Source: Pseudomonas sp. GOM6 (lineage in GTDB: Bacteria > Pseudomonadota > Gammaproteobacteria > Pseudomonadales > Pseudomonadaceae). Taken from it: a stretch of DNA of 64,000 nucleotides. Shown here piece by piece: positions 1 through 8,813 of this stretch. How positions within the stretch are numbered: the stretch's first letter is position 1; each line of letters starts with the position of its first letter. The notes below the pieces were generated by a model, which did not search any database, had not been told where the DNA came from, and saw only the letters and a program-made list of their open reading frames with translations. A program made the translations under genes and the position numbers. Location of the stretch: assembly GCF_029537485.1 (NCBI RefSeq), contig NZ_JARPUS010000012.1:1-64000 (forward strand). The letters run 5' to 3'.

Positions 1-324
1 GAGCGGCGATGGAGCGAACGAACCCGGAGCGAAGCGCAGGGCCGGATGGCGGGGCAAGACCTTTTGGTTCCTTTTGGGGCGACTGCCAAAAGGAACCCGC
101 CCAGCAGGGCGGAACCTCTGCCAAAGCCAACCCGAAAACCAGCAGCGGCAAGAATCTCTAACGACATCAGCTGCAACGGGCAGACGCTGGAACATCAGAG
201 GCTGCATTCCCACGCAGAGCGTGGGAACGATCAGGAAAGACAGCAGCGGCACGAAATCGCCAAACAACAGAGCAAGAGCAGAAGCGCCCTCTCCCTAACC
301 CTCTCCCGTAAACGGGAGAGGGAA
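1..324. other. Intergenic region without a convincing gene, rich in short hairpins
   Basis: No open frame here resembles a protein. What is visible is a chain of short inverted repeats of the kind Pseudomonas genomes carry between genes: a pair built on GGTTCCTTTTGG and CCAAAAGGAACC at about 66-108, a TTCCCACGC/GCGTGGGAA pair at about 208-230, and a perfect 11-bp stem just after the maiA stop, annotated separately. The sequence begins inside this block, so any gene further left is not visible. Confidence 0.7.
286..322. repeat. Intergenic repeat with CCCTCTCCC motifs and a perfect hairpin
   Basis: The unit reads GCCCTCTCCCT then CCCTCTCCCGT, and the latter pairs perfectly (11 bp, loop AA) with ACGGGAGAGGG at 312-322. 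It sits a few bases beyond the maiA stop codon. A second copy of the same layout lies after the homogentisate dioxygenase-like gene (2158-2193). There is no T-run typical of a terminator, so this looks like a REP-type mRNA-end hairpin. Its function is inferred only. Confidence 0.7.
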
Positions 325-978
325 CTAAAGCACCGCGTCCGACTGGGCCTCGGGTGCAGCTGCCTTGAACGCATCGAGGGTCAGACAGCGCCCCTCCATC
401 TCCAACAGGCGCGGAAAAGCCTCCAGAGAACAGGCAAAGCGCCGCGCGTTATACAGCTGCGGAATCACGCAAGCCTCCAGATACCCCGGTCGATTGCCCA
501 GCGACAGGCCGCCGCCAAACACCGCCAGCCCCTGCTCCACTGCCGCCAACCCATTCTCCACCCAATGCCGATACCAGACATTCTTCGCCTCGTCCGACGC
601 GCCCAGTTCGGCGCTGAGGTACTGCAATACGCGCAGATTGTTCAGCGGATGGATATCGCAGGCGATATGCAGCGCCAAGGCACGCACCTGGGCACGCTGA
701 GCGGGGTCGGCCGGCAGCAGCGCCGGCACAGGGAAGACTTCGTCGAGGTATTCGAGGATGGCCAGCGACTGGGCGATACGCACCCCGCCGTTGCCTTCGT
801 CCACCAGCAGCGGCACCAGCTCCTGCGGGTTTAGCGCCTGGTACTCGGCAGCGTGCTGCTGGCCGCCGTCCTTGACCAGGTGCACCGGCACCTGGTGGTA
901 AACCAGGCCCTTGAGGCCCAGGGCGATGCGCACCCGGTAGGCGGCGCTAGAGCGCCAGTAACCATATAGATTCAACAT
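325..978 (-). CDS. maiA: Maleylacetoacetate isomerase (zeta-class glutathione transferase)
   Basis: The 217-residue product matches the length of MaiA, which isomerises maleylacetoacetate to fumarylacetoacetate with glutathione in tyrosine and phenylalanine breakdown. The N-terminal thioredoxin-like domain carries the zeta-class motif S10-S11-A-A-Y-R-V-R-I-A-L, in which the usual Cys after the two serines is Ala. The helical C-terminal domain follows. The start is supported by GAGGAG about nine bases upstream. It is the last gene of the hppD cluster and is separated from the FAH gene by a REP hairpin, so it may be partly uncoupled from upstream transcription. The family call is firm; the substrate is inferred from the cluster. 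Confidence 0.9.
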   Translation of the reverse strand: MLNLYGYWRSSAAYRVRIALGLKGLVYHQVPVHLVKDGGQQHAAEYQALNPQELVPLLVDEGNGGVRIAQSLAILEYLDEVFPVPALLPADPAQRAQVRALALHIACDIHPLNNLRVLQYLSAELGASDEAKNVWYRHWVENGLAAVEQGLAVFGGGLSLGNRPGYLEACVIPQLYNARRFACSLEAFPRLLEMEGRCLTLDAFKAAAPEAQSDAVL

Positions 979-1002
979 CTCGGACTCCTCTCGAAATGCA
1001 AC

Positions 1003-1079
1003 CCTGTGGGAGCGGCTTCAGCCGCGACGCTTTTTTCAGCGCTCGCAAGGTCAATCGCGGCTGAAGCCGCTCCCACAGG
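1003..1079. repeat. REP-type inverted repeat, 25-bp perfect arms
   Basis: Two perfectly complementary 25-base arms (1003-1027 and 1055-1079) flank a 27-base loop. The core GGGAGCGGCTTCAGCCGCGA is the familiar Pseudomonas REP palindrome. The right arm abuts the stop codon of the FAH gene directly, leaving about 24 bases to the maiA start region. Such hairpins are known to block 3' exonucleases or act as gyrase/IHF sites in other bacteria; the role here is inferred. Confidence 0.9.
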
Positions 1080-2066
1080 TCACCGGGCGTCGTACTTTTC
1101 CACCGTCTGGTCGATGGCGCCGAAGATGCTTTGCCCTGCGGCGTCGAACATCTCGATGCGCACCCGGTCACCGAACTTGAGGAACGGCGTTTTCGCCTCG
1201 CCCTGTTCGACGATTTCCAGCATGCGTTTCTCGGCCAGACAGCTCGAACCCGCGCTGCGGTCGTAGTTGGACACGGTGCCCGAGCCGATGATGGTACCGG
1301 CGCCCAGCGGGCGGGTCTTGGCGGCGTGGGCCACCAGGGTCGGGAAGTTGAAGGTCATGTCCACACCGGCGTTGGGCTGGCCGAACAGCGCGCCGTTGAT
1401 GTGCGATACCAGCGGCCGGTGCACCTTGCCGTCCTTCCAGGCCTCGCCCAGCTCGTCCGGGGTCACCGCCACCGGCGAGAAGCTCGATGACGGCTTGCTC
1501 TGGTAGAAACCAAAGCCCTTGGCCAGTTCGCCGGGGATCAGGTTGCGCAGCGACACGTCGTTGACCAGCAGTAGCAGGCGGATGTGTTCACCGGCCTCGG
1601 CGGCCGTAGCGCCCATCGGTACGTCGTCGGTGATCACCGCCAACTCGGCCTCCAGGTCGATGCCCCAGGCCTCGTCGGCCATCTGGATCGGTGCGTGCGG
1701 CGGAATGAAGCTGTCCGCCCCGCCCTGGTACATCAGCGGGTCGTGCCAGAAGGATTCCGGCATCTCCGCGCCACGCGCCTTGCGCACCAGCTCGACATGG
1801 TTGACGTAGGCGCTGCCGTCGGCCCAGTGGAAGGCACGTGGCAACGGGCTGTGGCAATCGGCCTGGTCGAAGACGAAGGCCTCGTCGATCAGGCCGTCGT
1901 TGAGACGCTGGTACACCGACTCCAGCAGCGGGCGCTTGCTGGCCCAATCGTCCAGCGCGGCCTGCAGGGTGGCGGCGATCTGCGGCACCTTCACGGCGCG
2001 GGTCAGGTCGCGGGAGACGACGATCAGTTCGCCGTCGCGGCCTTGGTTGAGTGATGCGAGTTTCAT
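1080..2066 (-). CDS. fahA: Fumarylacetoacetate hydrolase family protein
   Basis: The product (328 aa) has the FAH fold. It is expected to hydrolyse fumarylacetoacetate to fumarate and acetoacetate, the last step of homogentisate degradation. Candidate metal ligands are E139 and E141 in DLEAELAVI and D170 in LVNDVSLRN, with the active-site lysine K191 in FYQSKPSSS. It is about 100 residues shorter than the classical bacterial and eukaryotic FAH because it lacks most of the N-terminal SH3-like domain. It lies between the dioxygenase gene and maiA on the same strand, which is the main support for the substrate. Another acylpyruvate hydrolase activity cannot be excluded from sequence alone. Confidence 0.82.
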   Translation of the reverse strand: MKLASLNQGRDGELIVVSRDLTRAVKVPQIAATLQAALDDWASKRPLLESVYQRLNDGLIDEAFVFDQADCHSPLPRAFHWADGSAYVNHVELVRKARGAEMPESFWHDPLMYQGGADSFIPPHAPIQMADEAWGIDLEAELAVITDDVPMGATAAEAGEHIRLLLLVNDVSLRNLIPGELAKGFGFYQSKPSSSFSPVAVTPDELGEAWKDGKVHRPLVSHINGALFGQPNAGVDMTFNFPTLVAHAAKTRPLGAGTIIGSGTVSNYDRSAGSSCLAEKRMLEIVEQGEAKTPFLKFGDRVRIEMFDAAGQSIFGAIDQTVEKYDAR

Positions 2067-2094
2067 GGGTTGTACCTGTTCATTGAGCTGTCCT

Positions 2095-2193
2095 CCCCTC
2101 TACCACTTGGGGGAGAGGGGCCGGGGCGGGCCGCGTAGGCAGAGGGTGTGTTGCCTGCCCCCTCTCCCTGGCCCTCTCCCCGAGGGGAGAGGG
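2095..2193. repeat. Intergenic repeat with CCCTCTCCC motifs, two hairpins
   Basis: This block fills most of the gap between the dioxygenase and FAH genes. It contains a perfect 10-bp stem, CCCTCTCCCC paired with GGGGAGAGGG, at 2172-2193, and a weaker CCCCTCT/AGAGGGG stem at 2095-2120. The CCCTCTCCCT-nn-CCCTCTCCC layout repeats the one after maiA. No U-run follows, so it is probably not an intrinsic terminator. Confidence 0.7.
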
Positions 2194-2210
2194 AATAGTC
2201 CGTGCAGTTC

Positions 2211-3350
2211 TCAGCCTGGTTTCCCTGGCGCACGCCAGGAGTTCACGTATTCGGGCACGTCCACCGCGGCGGCGGCCTCGGCCACTTCCAGGGCGCGGCG
2301 GGTGTCGATCATCACCGCCACTTCCTCGGCGAAGGTGGCCGGGTCTTCCTGGGCCTTTTTCAGCGCCTTGGGGTGCGGGCCGTGGGGGAAGCCACATGGG
2401 TGCAGGGTGACCATCCCAGCCTCGATGTTGTCGCGGCTGAAGAAGTTGCCGCGGTGGTAGAACAGCACCTCGTCGTAGTCGTCGTTGTTGTGGAAGAACG
2501 GCACCTTGAGCGCGCCGGGGTCGCTCTCGACCGGGCGCGGGGTGAAGGTGCAGACCACGAAGCCATTGGCGACGAAGGTGGTGTGCGCCGACGGCGGCAG
2601 GTGGTAGCGGTGGCTCATCAGCGGGCGGATGTCGCGCCAGTTCAGGCGCACCACGGTGTTGTCGCCATGCCAGCCCACCGCATCCAGCGGGTTGAACGGA
2701 TAGGTGACGGTGCTGATCTGGTTGCGCCGCTTGATGCGGATCTGCCAGGTCTGCTCGTCCTGCTGGGCCTTGAAGGCGGCGTCGATGCGCGGGTGGTCGA
2801 GCACCGCCGGGTCGAAGATCGCCTGCGGGCCGAGCAAGCCCTTGTCCGGCAGCTGGTAGGCGCCGTCGCTGTTTTCGATCAGCAGGAAGTGGCTGGGTGC
2901 GGTCGGCTCGATGCGCCAAGCGGTGCCACGCGGGATCACCAGATAGTCGCCGTCGCGGTACTCCAGGTGGCCGAAGTCGCAGTAGAAGTGCCCGGCACCG
3001 TCATGCACGAACAGCAGCTCATCACCATCGGCGTTGCGCGCCAGATGGCGCATGGCCCCAACGGTCTTCCACACGCGCAGCTTCACGTCGGCGTTATACA
3101 GGCACAGCGGCGCCTCCAGCGGGCAGTCGCGCTCGCTGGCGATGCGGTTGAAGTTGAAGGCGTGCGGGCGCAGCGGGCCTTCCCAATCGACCCAGCCGGT
3201 CGGTGGGTGCTGGTGGTGCAGGTGGGTCACCGGCCCGAAGAAGCCCTCGCGGCCCATCTCCCGCTCGTAGGTGCCTTCGGGAAAGTCGCAGTGCGCCTGG
3301 CGCGAGTGTTCACCCTCGCGCAGGGGGAAGCTGATCCATTGGCGGCTCAT
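2211..3350 (-). CDS. hmgA: Homogentisate 1,2-dioxygenase-family cupin (short form)
   Basis: The 379-residue product belongs to the homogentisate dioxygenase cupin family, which opens the homogentisate ring to maleylacetoacetate using Fe(II) and O2. Candidate metal ligands are H287 and E294 in FFHNNDDYDEVLFYHRG and the histidines of HPCGFPHGPHP (317-327). It is roughly 50 residues shorter than the classical 430-residue HmgA and lacks its usual N-terminal sequence, so it represents the short paralogous type. The start lies four bases after the hppD stop, which strongly suggests one transcript. The neighbours hppD, FAH and maiA give a complete route from 4-hydroxyphenylpyruvate to fumarate and acetoacetate. 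Confidence 0.78.
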   Translation of the reverse strand: MSRQWISFPLREGEHSRQAHCDFPEGTYEREMGREGFFGPVTHLHHQHPPTGWVDWEGPLRPHAFNFNRIASERDCPLEAPLCLYNADVKLRVWKTVGAMRHLARNADGDELLFVHDGAGHFYCDFGHLEYRDGDYLVIPRGTAWRIEPTAPSHFLLIENSDGAYQLPDKGLLGPQAIFDPAVLDHPRIDAAFKAQQDEQTWQIRIKRRNQISTVTYPFNPLDAVGWHGDNTVVRLNWRDIRPLMSHRYHLPPSAHTTFVANGFVVCTFTPRPVESDPGALKVPFFHNNDDYDEVLFYHRGNFFSRDNIEAGMVTLHPCGFPHGPHPKALKKAQEDPATFAEEVAVMIDTRRALEVAEAAAAVDVPEYVNSWRAPGKPG

Positions 3351-3354
3351 CGCA

Positions 3355-4437
3355 TCACTCCTGAGTGATCACGCCACGACGCAACTGGTCTTCCTCGATG
3401 GATTCGAACAACGCCTTGAAGTTGCCTTCGCCGAAGCCCTGGTTGCCCTTGCGCTGGATGATCTCGAAGAAGATCGGGCCAATCACGGTATTGGTGAAGA
3501 TCTGTAGCAGGATGCCGTCATCACCGGGCGCGCCATCGATCAGGATATTCAGCTCGCGCAGCAGGTCGGTCGGTTCGCCATGGCCGGCGACGCGGCTGTC
3601 GACCTTCTCGTAGTAGGTGTCCGGGGTGGTCATGAAGTCCACGCCGTTGGCGCGCAGCTGACGCACCGTTTCGTAGATATCGTCGGTGCTCAGGGCGATG
3701 TGCTGGATGCCTTCGCCGTGGTACTCGCGGATGAATTCCTCGATCTGCGACTTGTCATCGGCCGACTCGTTGATCGGGATGCGGATCTTGCCGCAGGGCG
3801 CGGTCATAGCGCGGGAGAACAGGCCGGTGAGCTTGCCCTCGATGTCGAAGTAGCGGATCTCGCGGAAGCCCGCGATGCGCTCGTAGAAGCCGGACCAGAC
3901 GTCCATCTGCCCGCGCTTGACGTTGTGGGTCAGGTGGTCGATGCACTGCAGGCCGACGGCGTTGTCGCCCGCCGAGCGGCCCTCGATGTATTCGAAGTCG
4001 ACGTCGTAGATGCTCTTGTCGCCGTAGCGGTCCACCAGATACAGCAGCGAACCGCCAATACCTTCCACACAAGGGATATTCAACTCGCCGAAGTTGGCGT
4101 GGCTGCCGACCAGCTTGGCGCCCTGCTGCTCGACGTAGGCGGCGGCCTGGGCCGCGTTCTTCACCCGGAAGGCCATGGCGCAGGCGCTCGGCCCGTGCTT
4201 CTCGCCGAATGCACGCACGTGCCCGGTGGGGCTGCCGTTGAGGACGATATTGATGTCGTTCTGCTGGAACAGCCACACCTCTTTCGAGCGGTGCTTGGCC
4301 GTTTCGGTGAAGCCCATGGCGCGGAACAGCTGGCGCAGCTGCTCGATGCCCTCGGGCGTCGGCGCGGTGAATTCGACGAACTCGAAACCGTCGGTTCCGA
4401 TGGGGTTGTGCTGCTCGATCTTGGCCACGGCGTTCAT
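3355..4437 (-). CDS. hppD: 4-hydroxyphenylpyruvate dioxygenase
   Basis: The product (360 aa) converts 4-hydroxyphenylpyruvate to homogentisate with non-haem iron. The family's two-His-one-Glu iron triad is visible as H168 (CIDHLTHNV), H246 (GIQHIALST) and E325 (PIFFEIIQRKG), in the vicinal-oxygen-chelate fold. The length equals that of Pseudomonas HPPDs. I chose the ATG at 4437 because GGGAGG precedes it by six bases and the protein then begins MNAVAKIEQ; the open frame upstream has no homology and reads through intergenic sequence. It is the first gene of the tyrosine-degradation cluster. Confidence 0.97.
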   Translation of the reverse strand: MNAVAKIEQHNPIGTDGFEFVEFTAPTPEGIEQLRQLFRAMGFTETAKHRSKEVWLFQQNDINIVLNGSPTGHVRAFGEKHGPSACAMAFRVKNAAQAAAYVEQQGAKLVGSHANFGELNIPCVEGIGGSLLYLVDRYGDKSIYDVDFEYIEGRSAGDNAVGLQCIDHLTHNVKRGQMDVWSGFYERIAGFREIRYFDIEGKLTGLFSRAMTAPCGKIRIPINESADDKSQIEEFIREYHGEGIQHIALSTDDIYETVRQLRANGVDFMTTPDTYYEKVDSRVAGHGEPTDLLRELNILIDGAPGDDGILLQIFTNTVIGPIFFEIIQRKGNQGFGEGNFKALFESIEEDQLRRGVITQE

Positions 4438-4649
4438 CCGGCCTCCCTGATTGTTGTTGTGGGCATGCGCCCGCCTGGCTGGCGGTGCGCTTGGACTGCC
4501 CTCATCACACCCCCTGGCCGGCGAGCGGACAAGCCGGCGAAACGGGCCTGGCGCATGGCTTGCCCGCGACACCCGGCAAGTTTTCCTTACAGCAGCAGCC
4601 AAGGCACGCCGAGAACCGGCCAAGCGTAAGGTTTTCTTGCCAGGGTGGT

Positions 4650-7094
4650 TCAGTCAGCTGCCAGTCCCGTCGCAAACAGCGGTTCGGGAATCGCCAGCAA
4701 ACCGGCCAGTGGCTGCGGCTTGCCGAGGTGATAACCCTGGGCGAAGTCCACGCCGATCTCGCCAAGGGCTGCCAGTACCTCGGCCGTTTCGACGAACTCG
4801 GCGATGGTGCGCTTGCCCATGACGTGGCCGATCTGGTTGATCATCTCGACCATGGCGCGGTCGATGGGGTCGCCAAGCAGCTCGCGGACGAAACTGCCGT
4901 CGATCTTCAGGTAGTCCACCGGCAGGTGCTTGAGGTACATGAACGACGACATGCCGGCGCAGAAGTCGTCCAGCGAGAAGCGGCAGCCCAGGGCCTTTAG
5001 CTCGTTGATGAAGTGCGTGGCGTCGGCCAGGTTGGCAATGGCCGCGGTCTCGGTGATCTCGAAGCAGATCGCCTGCGGCGCCAGCGCCTGCCCGGCCAGT
5101 TGCTCGCGCAGGAAGGCGAGGAAGTCACGGTCGCCGATGCTGGTACCGGACAGGTTGATCGCGCAGTGCAGCAGCGGCGCGTGCGGGTGCTCGACGTGGA
5201 AGCGCGCCAGCGCCTGCAGGGTGTGGCGCACCACCCAGCGGTCGATCTGCGGCATCAGGCCGTAGCGTTCGGCGGCGGGAATGAAGCTGCCGGGCGCGAT
5301 CAGCGTGCCGTCCTCGTCCTGCAGGCGCAGGAGAATCTCCACATGGCCGCCCTCCTCGCCGCTGCGCAGCGGCACGATGGGCTGGGCGTAGAGACGGAAA
5401 CGGTTCTCCTCCAGCGCCCGCTGGATGCGCTGCACCCAGCTCATCTCGCCGACCCGCTCGGACAGCTCGGTGTCGCCGGGCTGGTAGGCGTGCACCCGGT
5501 TGCGTCCGCGCTCCTTGGCCGAATAGCAGGCCAGGTCGGCGGTGCGCAGCAGGTCCGCCAGGCTGACCTGCCCGGGCGGCACCTGCACCACCCCGATGCT
5601 GGCGCTGATCGAGAACAGTCGCTCGCCCCAGGCGAAACGCAGGTCCTGCACGGCCACGCGCAGAGCCTCGGCGACACGCAGGGCGGCGTCGCTCGGGCAG
5701 TTCTCCAGAATCACACCGAACTCGTCGCCGCCCAGGCGCGCCAGGGTATCGCCCTCGCGCAGATGCGCCTGCAACGCTTCGCACACCTGGCGCAGCAACT
5801 CATCGCCGGCCGCGTGACCGCAGGTGTCGTTGACCAGCTTGAACTGGTCCAGGTCGATGAACATCAGCGCGTGCCGGCCCGGCTGGCGCAGCATGCGCGC
5901 CAACAGCTGGGCCAGGCGGTATTCGAACTCGCGGCGATTGGCCAGGCCGGTCAGGGCGTCGTGGCTGGCCTGCCAGGACAGGCTGGCGACGAACTGGCGC
6001 TCGCGGGTCATGTCGTGCAGCACCATGACCACGCCACTGACCAGGCCGCGCTCCTGCACCGGCGTGCCGACCAGGTTGACCGCCACCGAGCTACCGTCGG
6101 GGCGCACGATCAGCTTGGCGTAGTCACCCGCCGCCCCGCTACCGAGAATCTGCTCCAGCAGCGGCTGCTCAGTGGCGCTCGATTGCTCGTCAACGATGGA
6201 AAACAGCCGCTCGAAGGGCTGGCCCTGAGCCTGCTGCAGCGTGCTGCCGGTAAGCTGCTCGGCGGCGGCATTCATATAGGCGATGCGCCCGTCGCTGGTC
6301 AGGCTGATCACCGCATCGCCAATCGACGCCAGAATGGCCTGCGCCCGCTGCTTGACCAGTTCCAGCGCCTGATCAGCCGCCTCGCGCTCGGCCAGCAGCT
6401 TGCGCGTGCGCCAAAGCGCCAGGCTGATCAGCAGCGTGGCGCTGAGCAGGTTGGTGACGATCAGCACACGTACCACCACGCGCGAGGCCTCGCCGAGTAT
6501 CTGCGAGAAGGACTCGGCGGCCAGCGTCGCGCCACGATTGATGGTGTCGATGCGCGCACGCCAGGTCGGCACGATGTCCTCGGCATCCGCCCGCCACTGC
6601 CGCCCCTGCAGAATCTCGTCGGCGAGCGCCTCCAGTTGCAGCACGTAGTGATCACCCTGCGCCCATTGCTCGATCGCCCGCTCGAGGTAACTGAGCTGGC
6701 GGAAGTGGCGATACAGCCAGATCATCGAATCCACGTCGTCCGGGTGGTTCTTGCCACGCAGGATGCCCTGGCGGGCCACGGCCAGGTCCGGCACGGGCTG
6801 ATCGAGGGCCTGGCGAAAGACATGGTCGCCCAGCGGCACCGCGATGGCCTGCTGGTACTCCGCCAGATGTTCCGGCTCGCCGGTCTGGGCATACAGGTCG
6901 AGGTAATGAATGGCGTCCTTCAGGCCCTTGGACCAGAGGCTCTCACCCGCCACATAGGCGCGCACGGCAGAATGCAGATACAGACTGCCGCTGGCCAGCA
7001 GCGACTGCAGCAATACAACCAGCACAAAGGGCCAGACCAGCCGAAGCAATTGCGAGCGCGCATGCGTTCCGGTGGCATTGGCTTCCTGGCTCAT
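4650..7094 (-). CDS. rbdA: Membrane PAS-GGDEF-EAL c-di-GMP enzyme, RbdA-like
   Basis: The 814-residue protein has a transmembrane helix (about 18-40), a periplasmic segment, a second helix (about 206-228), a PAS domain (about 250-360), a GGDEF domain (370-535) and an EAL domain (550-800). The GGDEF signature is intact at 455-459, with an inhibitory I-site R446-E-G-D449 exactly five residues before it. The EAL motif reads EIL (586-588), but the other catalytic positions, N647, E679, D709-D710, K730, E766 and Q786, are present, so phosphodiesterase activity is expected. Architecture, length and position near hppD and the ABC exporter resemble P. aeruginosa RbdA, a biofilm-dispersal regulator. 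The symbol rests on that resemblance. Start chosen at MSQEANATG. Confidence 0.72.
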   Translation of the reverse strand: MSQEANATGTHARSQLLRLVWPFVLVVLLQSLLASGSLYLHSAVRAYVAGESLWSKGLKDAIHYLDLYAQTGEPEHLAEYQQAIAVPLGDHVFRQALDQPVPDLAVARQGILRGKNHPDDVDSMIWLYRHFRQLSYLERAIEQWAQGDHYVLQLEALADEILQGRQWRADAEDIVPTWRARIDTINRGATLAAESFSQILGEASRVVVRVLIVTNLLSATLLISLALWRTRKLLAEREAADQALELVKQRAQAILASIGDAVISLTSDGRIAYMNAAAEQLTGSTLQQAQGQPFERLFSIVDEQSSATEQPLLEQILGSGAAGDYAKLIVRPDGSSVAVNLVGTPVQERGLVSGVVMVLHDMTRERQFVASLSWQASHDALTGLANRREFEYRLAQLLARMLRQPGRHALMFIDLDQFKLVNDTCGHAAGDELLRQVCEALQAHLREGDTLARLGGDEFGVILENCPSDAALRVAEALRVAVQDLRFAWGERLFSISASIGVVQVPPGQVSLADLLRTADLACYSAKERGRNRVHAYQPGDTELSERVGEMSWVQRIQRALEENRFRLYAQPIVPLRSGEEGGHVEILLRLQDEDGTLIAPGSFIPAAERYGLMPQIDRWVVRHTLQALARFHVEHPHAPLLHCAINLSGTSIGDRDFLAFLREQLAGQALAPQAICFEITETAAIANLADATHFINELKALGCRFSLDDFCAGMSSFMYLKHLPVDYLKIDGSFVRELLGDPIDRAMVEMINQIGHVMGKRTIAEFVETAEVLAALGEIGVDFAQGYHLGKPQPLAGLLAIPEPLFATGLAAD

Positions 7095-7335
7095 GAGTGC
7101 CTGCTCTTTGGCTGTGCGAGATAACCAAAAGGTATAGATGGCTTTCTGCCAACGGGCAGCAATGAACGCCACTCTGCGGGTGCCTTACAACCCGTGCCAG
7201 CGCTTGATGACGTCTTCCGCTGAAGCCACCTTCCGCTCATCTGATACGGTTTTTATCGATAAACCTGAGTCTGTTATGCAAACAGCTCGGAGTGCACAGT
7301 GCGCGCAGCCTGATTACTGCCCGAAGAGGCCTACC

Positions 7336-8751
7336 ATGAGCGAGCGCATACCGGCGCAGATCATCGACACCATCGATCCGCGCCAGCCAGTTCGCCTGAC
7401 CCCGGCGCAGGCCGGCGGCCCGATCCACACCCGCAGCTTTACCGGCCTGTACCGTAACCTGCGCCTGTATGGCGCGGGGCTGCTGATGCTGATCTTCTTC
7501 GGCACCGCCTGGCTGGACTGGGACGGCCGCCAGGCGGTGCTGTGGAACCTGGCCGAGCACCGTTACTACATCTTCGGCGCCACTTTCTGGCCGCAGGACT
7601 TCATCCTGCTCTCGGCGCTGTTGATCATCTGCGCTTTCGGCCTGTTCACCATCACCGTGTTCGCAGGCCGCGTGTGGTGCGGCTACAGCTGCCCGCAGAG
7701 CGTATGGACCTGGCTGTTCATGTGGGTGGAGAAAGTCACCGAGGGCGAGCGCCATCAGCGCATCAAGCTCGACGCCGCGCCCTGGAGCGCGGCCAAGCTG
7801 CTGCGCCGCGGCGCCAAGCACGGCCTGTGGCTGGCGCTGAGCCTGCTCACCGCGCTGACCTTCGTCGGCTACTTCACGCCGATCCGCGAACTGGCCCTGG
7901 AGCTGCTGCGCGGCGAGCTGGAAGGCGCCGCACTGTTCTGGATCCTGTTCTTCACCGCCGCCACCTACCTCAACGCCGGCTGGCTGCGCGAGAAAGTCTG
8001 CGTGTACATGTGCCCCTACGCGCGCTTCCAGGGGGTGATGTTCGACCGCGACACCCTGCTGGTAGCGTACGACGCCACCCGTGGCGAACACCGCGGCCCG
8101 CGCAAGAAGGAAGTCGAGCACAAGGCCGCCGGCCTTGGCGACTGCATCGACTGCACCCTGTGCGTGCAGGTCTGTCCCACCGGCATCGACATCCGCGACG
8201 GCCTGCAGGTGGAGTGCATCGGCTGCGCCGCCTGCATCGACGCCTGCGACAGCATCATGGACAAGATGGGCTATGCCCGCGGGCTGATCCGCTATGGCTC
8301 CGAGCGCGAGATACAGGGCGGCCGCCGCCACCTGCTGCGGCCGCGGTTGGTCGGCTACGCGGCGGCGCTGCTGCTGATGCTCGGCGCCTTTGCCTGGGCG
8401 CTGCAGGCCCGCTCGCTGGTGTCGCTCGACGTGGCCAAGGACCGCGGCATGTTCCGCGAGAACGCCGCCGGGCAGATCGAGAACGTCTACCGCCTCAAGG
8501 TGATCAACAAGACCCAGCAGCCGCAGCGCTACCACCTGGGCCTGGTGGCCGGCCAGCCGTTCCGTCTGAACGGGCCCGGTGAGCTGCGCCTGGCCGCCGG
8601 CGAAATCCTCGAAGTGCCGGTCAGCGTGGTGCTGGAGCGCGAGCCGCTGGGCCGCAGCCCGGCGCCGGTGTCCTTCGAAGTGATCAACCGGCGCGACGAC
8701 CGCGAGCGCCTGGAGGCCGCCAGCACCTTTATCGCCCCCAGCGGGCGCTGA
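7336..8751 (+). CDS. ccoG: Cytochrome c oxidase accessory protein CcoG (FixG/RdxA)
   Basis: The 471-residue membrane ferredoxin is needed for copper handling during cbb3-oxidase assembly. Visible features are several N-terminal transmembrane helices, the conserved CGYSCPQSVW and CPYARFQG motifs, and a two-cluster 4Fe-4S domain with CIDCTLCVQVCP and CIGCAACIDAC. An Ig-like FixG C-terminal domain ends the protein. The start at MSERIPAQ follows GAAGAGGCC. It normally sits beside ccoNOQP and ccoI; here it stands alone between rbdA and a MocR regulator. No Anr box is visible in the 240 bases upstream. Confidence 0.93.
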   Translation: MSERIPAQIIDTIDPRQPVRLTPAQAGGPIHTRSFTGLYRNLRLYGAGLLMLIFFGTAWLDWDGRQAVLWNLAEHRYYIFGATFWPQDFILLSALLIICAFGLFTITVFAGRVWCGYSCPQSVWTWLFMWVEKVTEGERHQRIKLDAAPWSAAKLLRRGAKHGLWLALSLLTALTFVGYFTPIRELALELLRGELEGAALFWILFFTAATYLNAGWLREKVCVYMCPYARFQGVMFDRDTLLVAYDATRGEHRGPRKKEVEHKAAGLGDCIDCTLCVQVCPTGIDIRDGLQVECIGCAACIDACDSIMDKMGYARGLIRYGSEREIQGGRRHLLRPRLVGYAAALLLMLGAFAWALQARSLVSLDVAKDRGMFRENAAGQIENVYRLKVINKTQQPQRYHLGLVAGQPFRLNGPGELRLAAGEILEVPVSVVLEREPLGRSPAPVSFEVINRRDDRERLEAASTFIAPSGR

Positions 8752-8813
8752 TGGCCGGCCAGCCGCCCCTGCCCTTAGACTGTGGCCCGACATGGACCGC
8801 AGTCAGGGGCGAG

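Noticed and set aside
46..834. Long open frame on the + strand over maiA
   Set aside because: It lies antisense to a clear MaiA gene, is Gln/Arg/His-rich and has no family resemblance; typical GC-rich shadow frame.
2202..3368. 388-codon + strand frame over the homogentisate dioxygenase-like gene
   Set aside because: Mirror of the real gene; Val/Ala/Arg-rich composition typical of antisense frames in GC-rich DNA.
5013..7124. 703-codon + strand frame over the rbdA-like gene
   Set aside because: Despite its length it encodes no recognisable domain, while the opposite strand has intact GGDEF and EAL domains.
7172..7335. Search for an Anr box upstream of ccoG
   Set aside because: TTGATGACGTCTTC has only one half-site; no second half.
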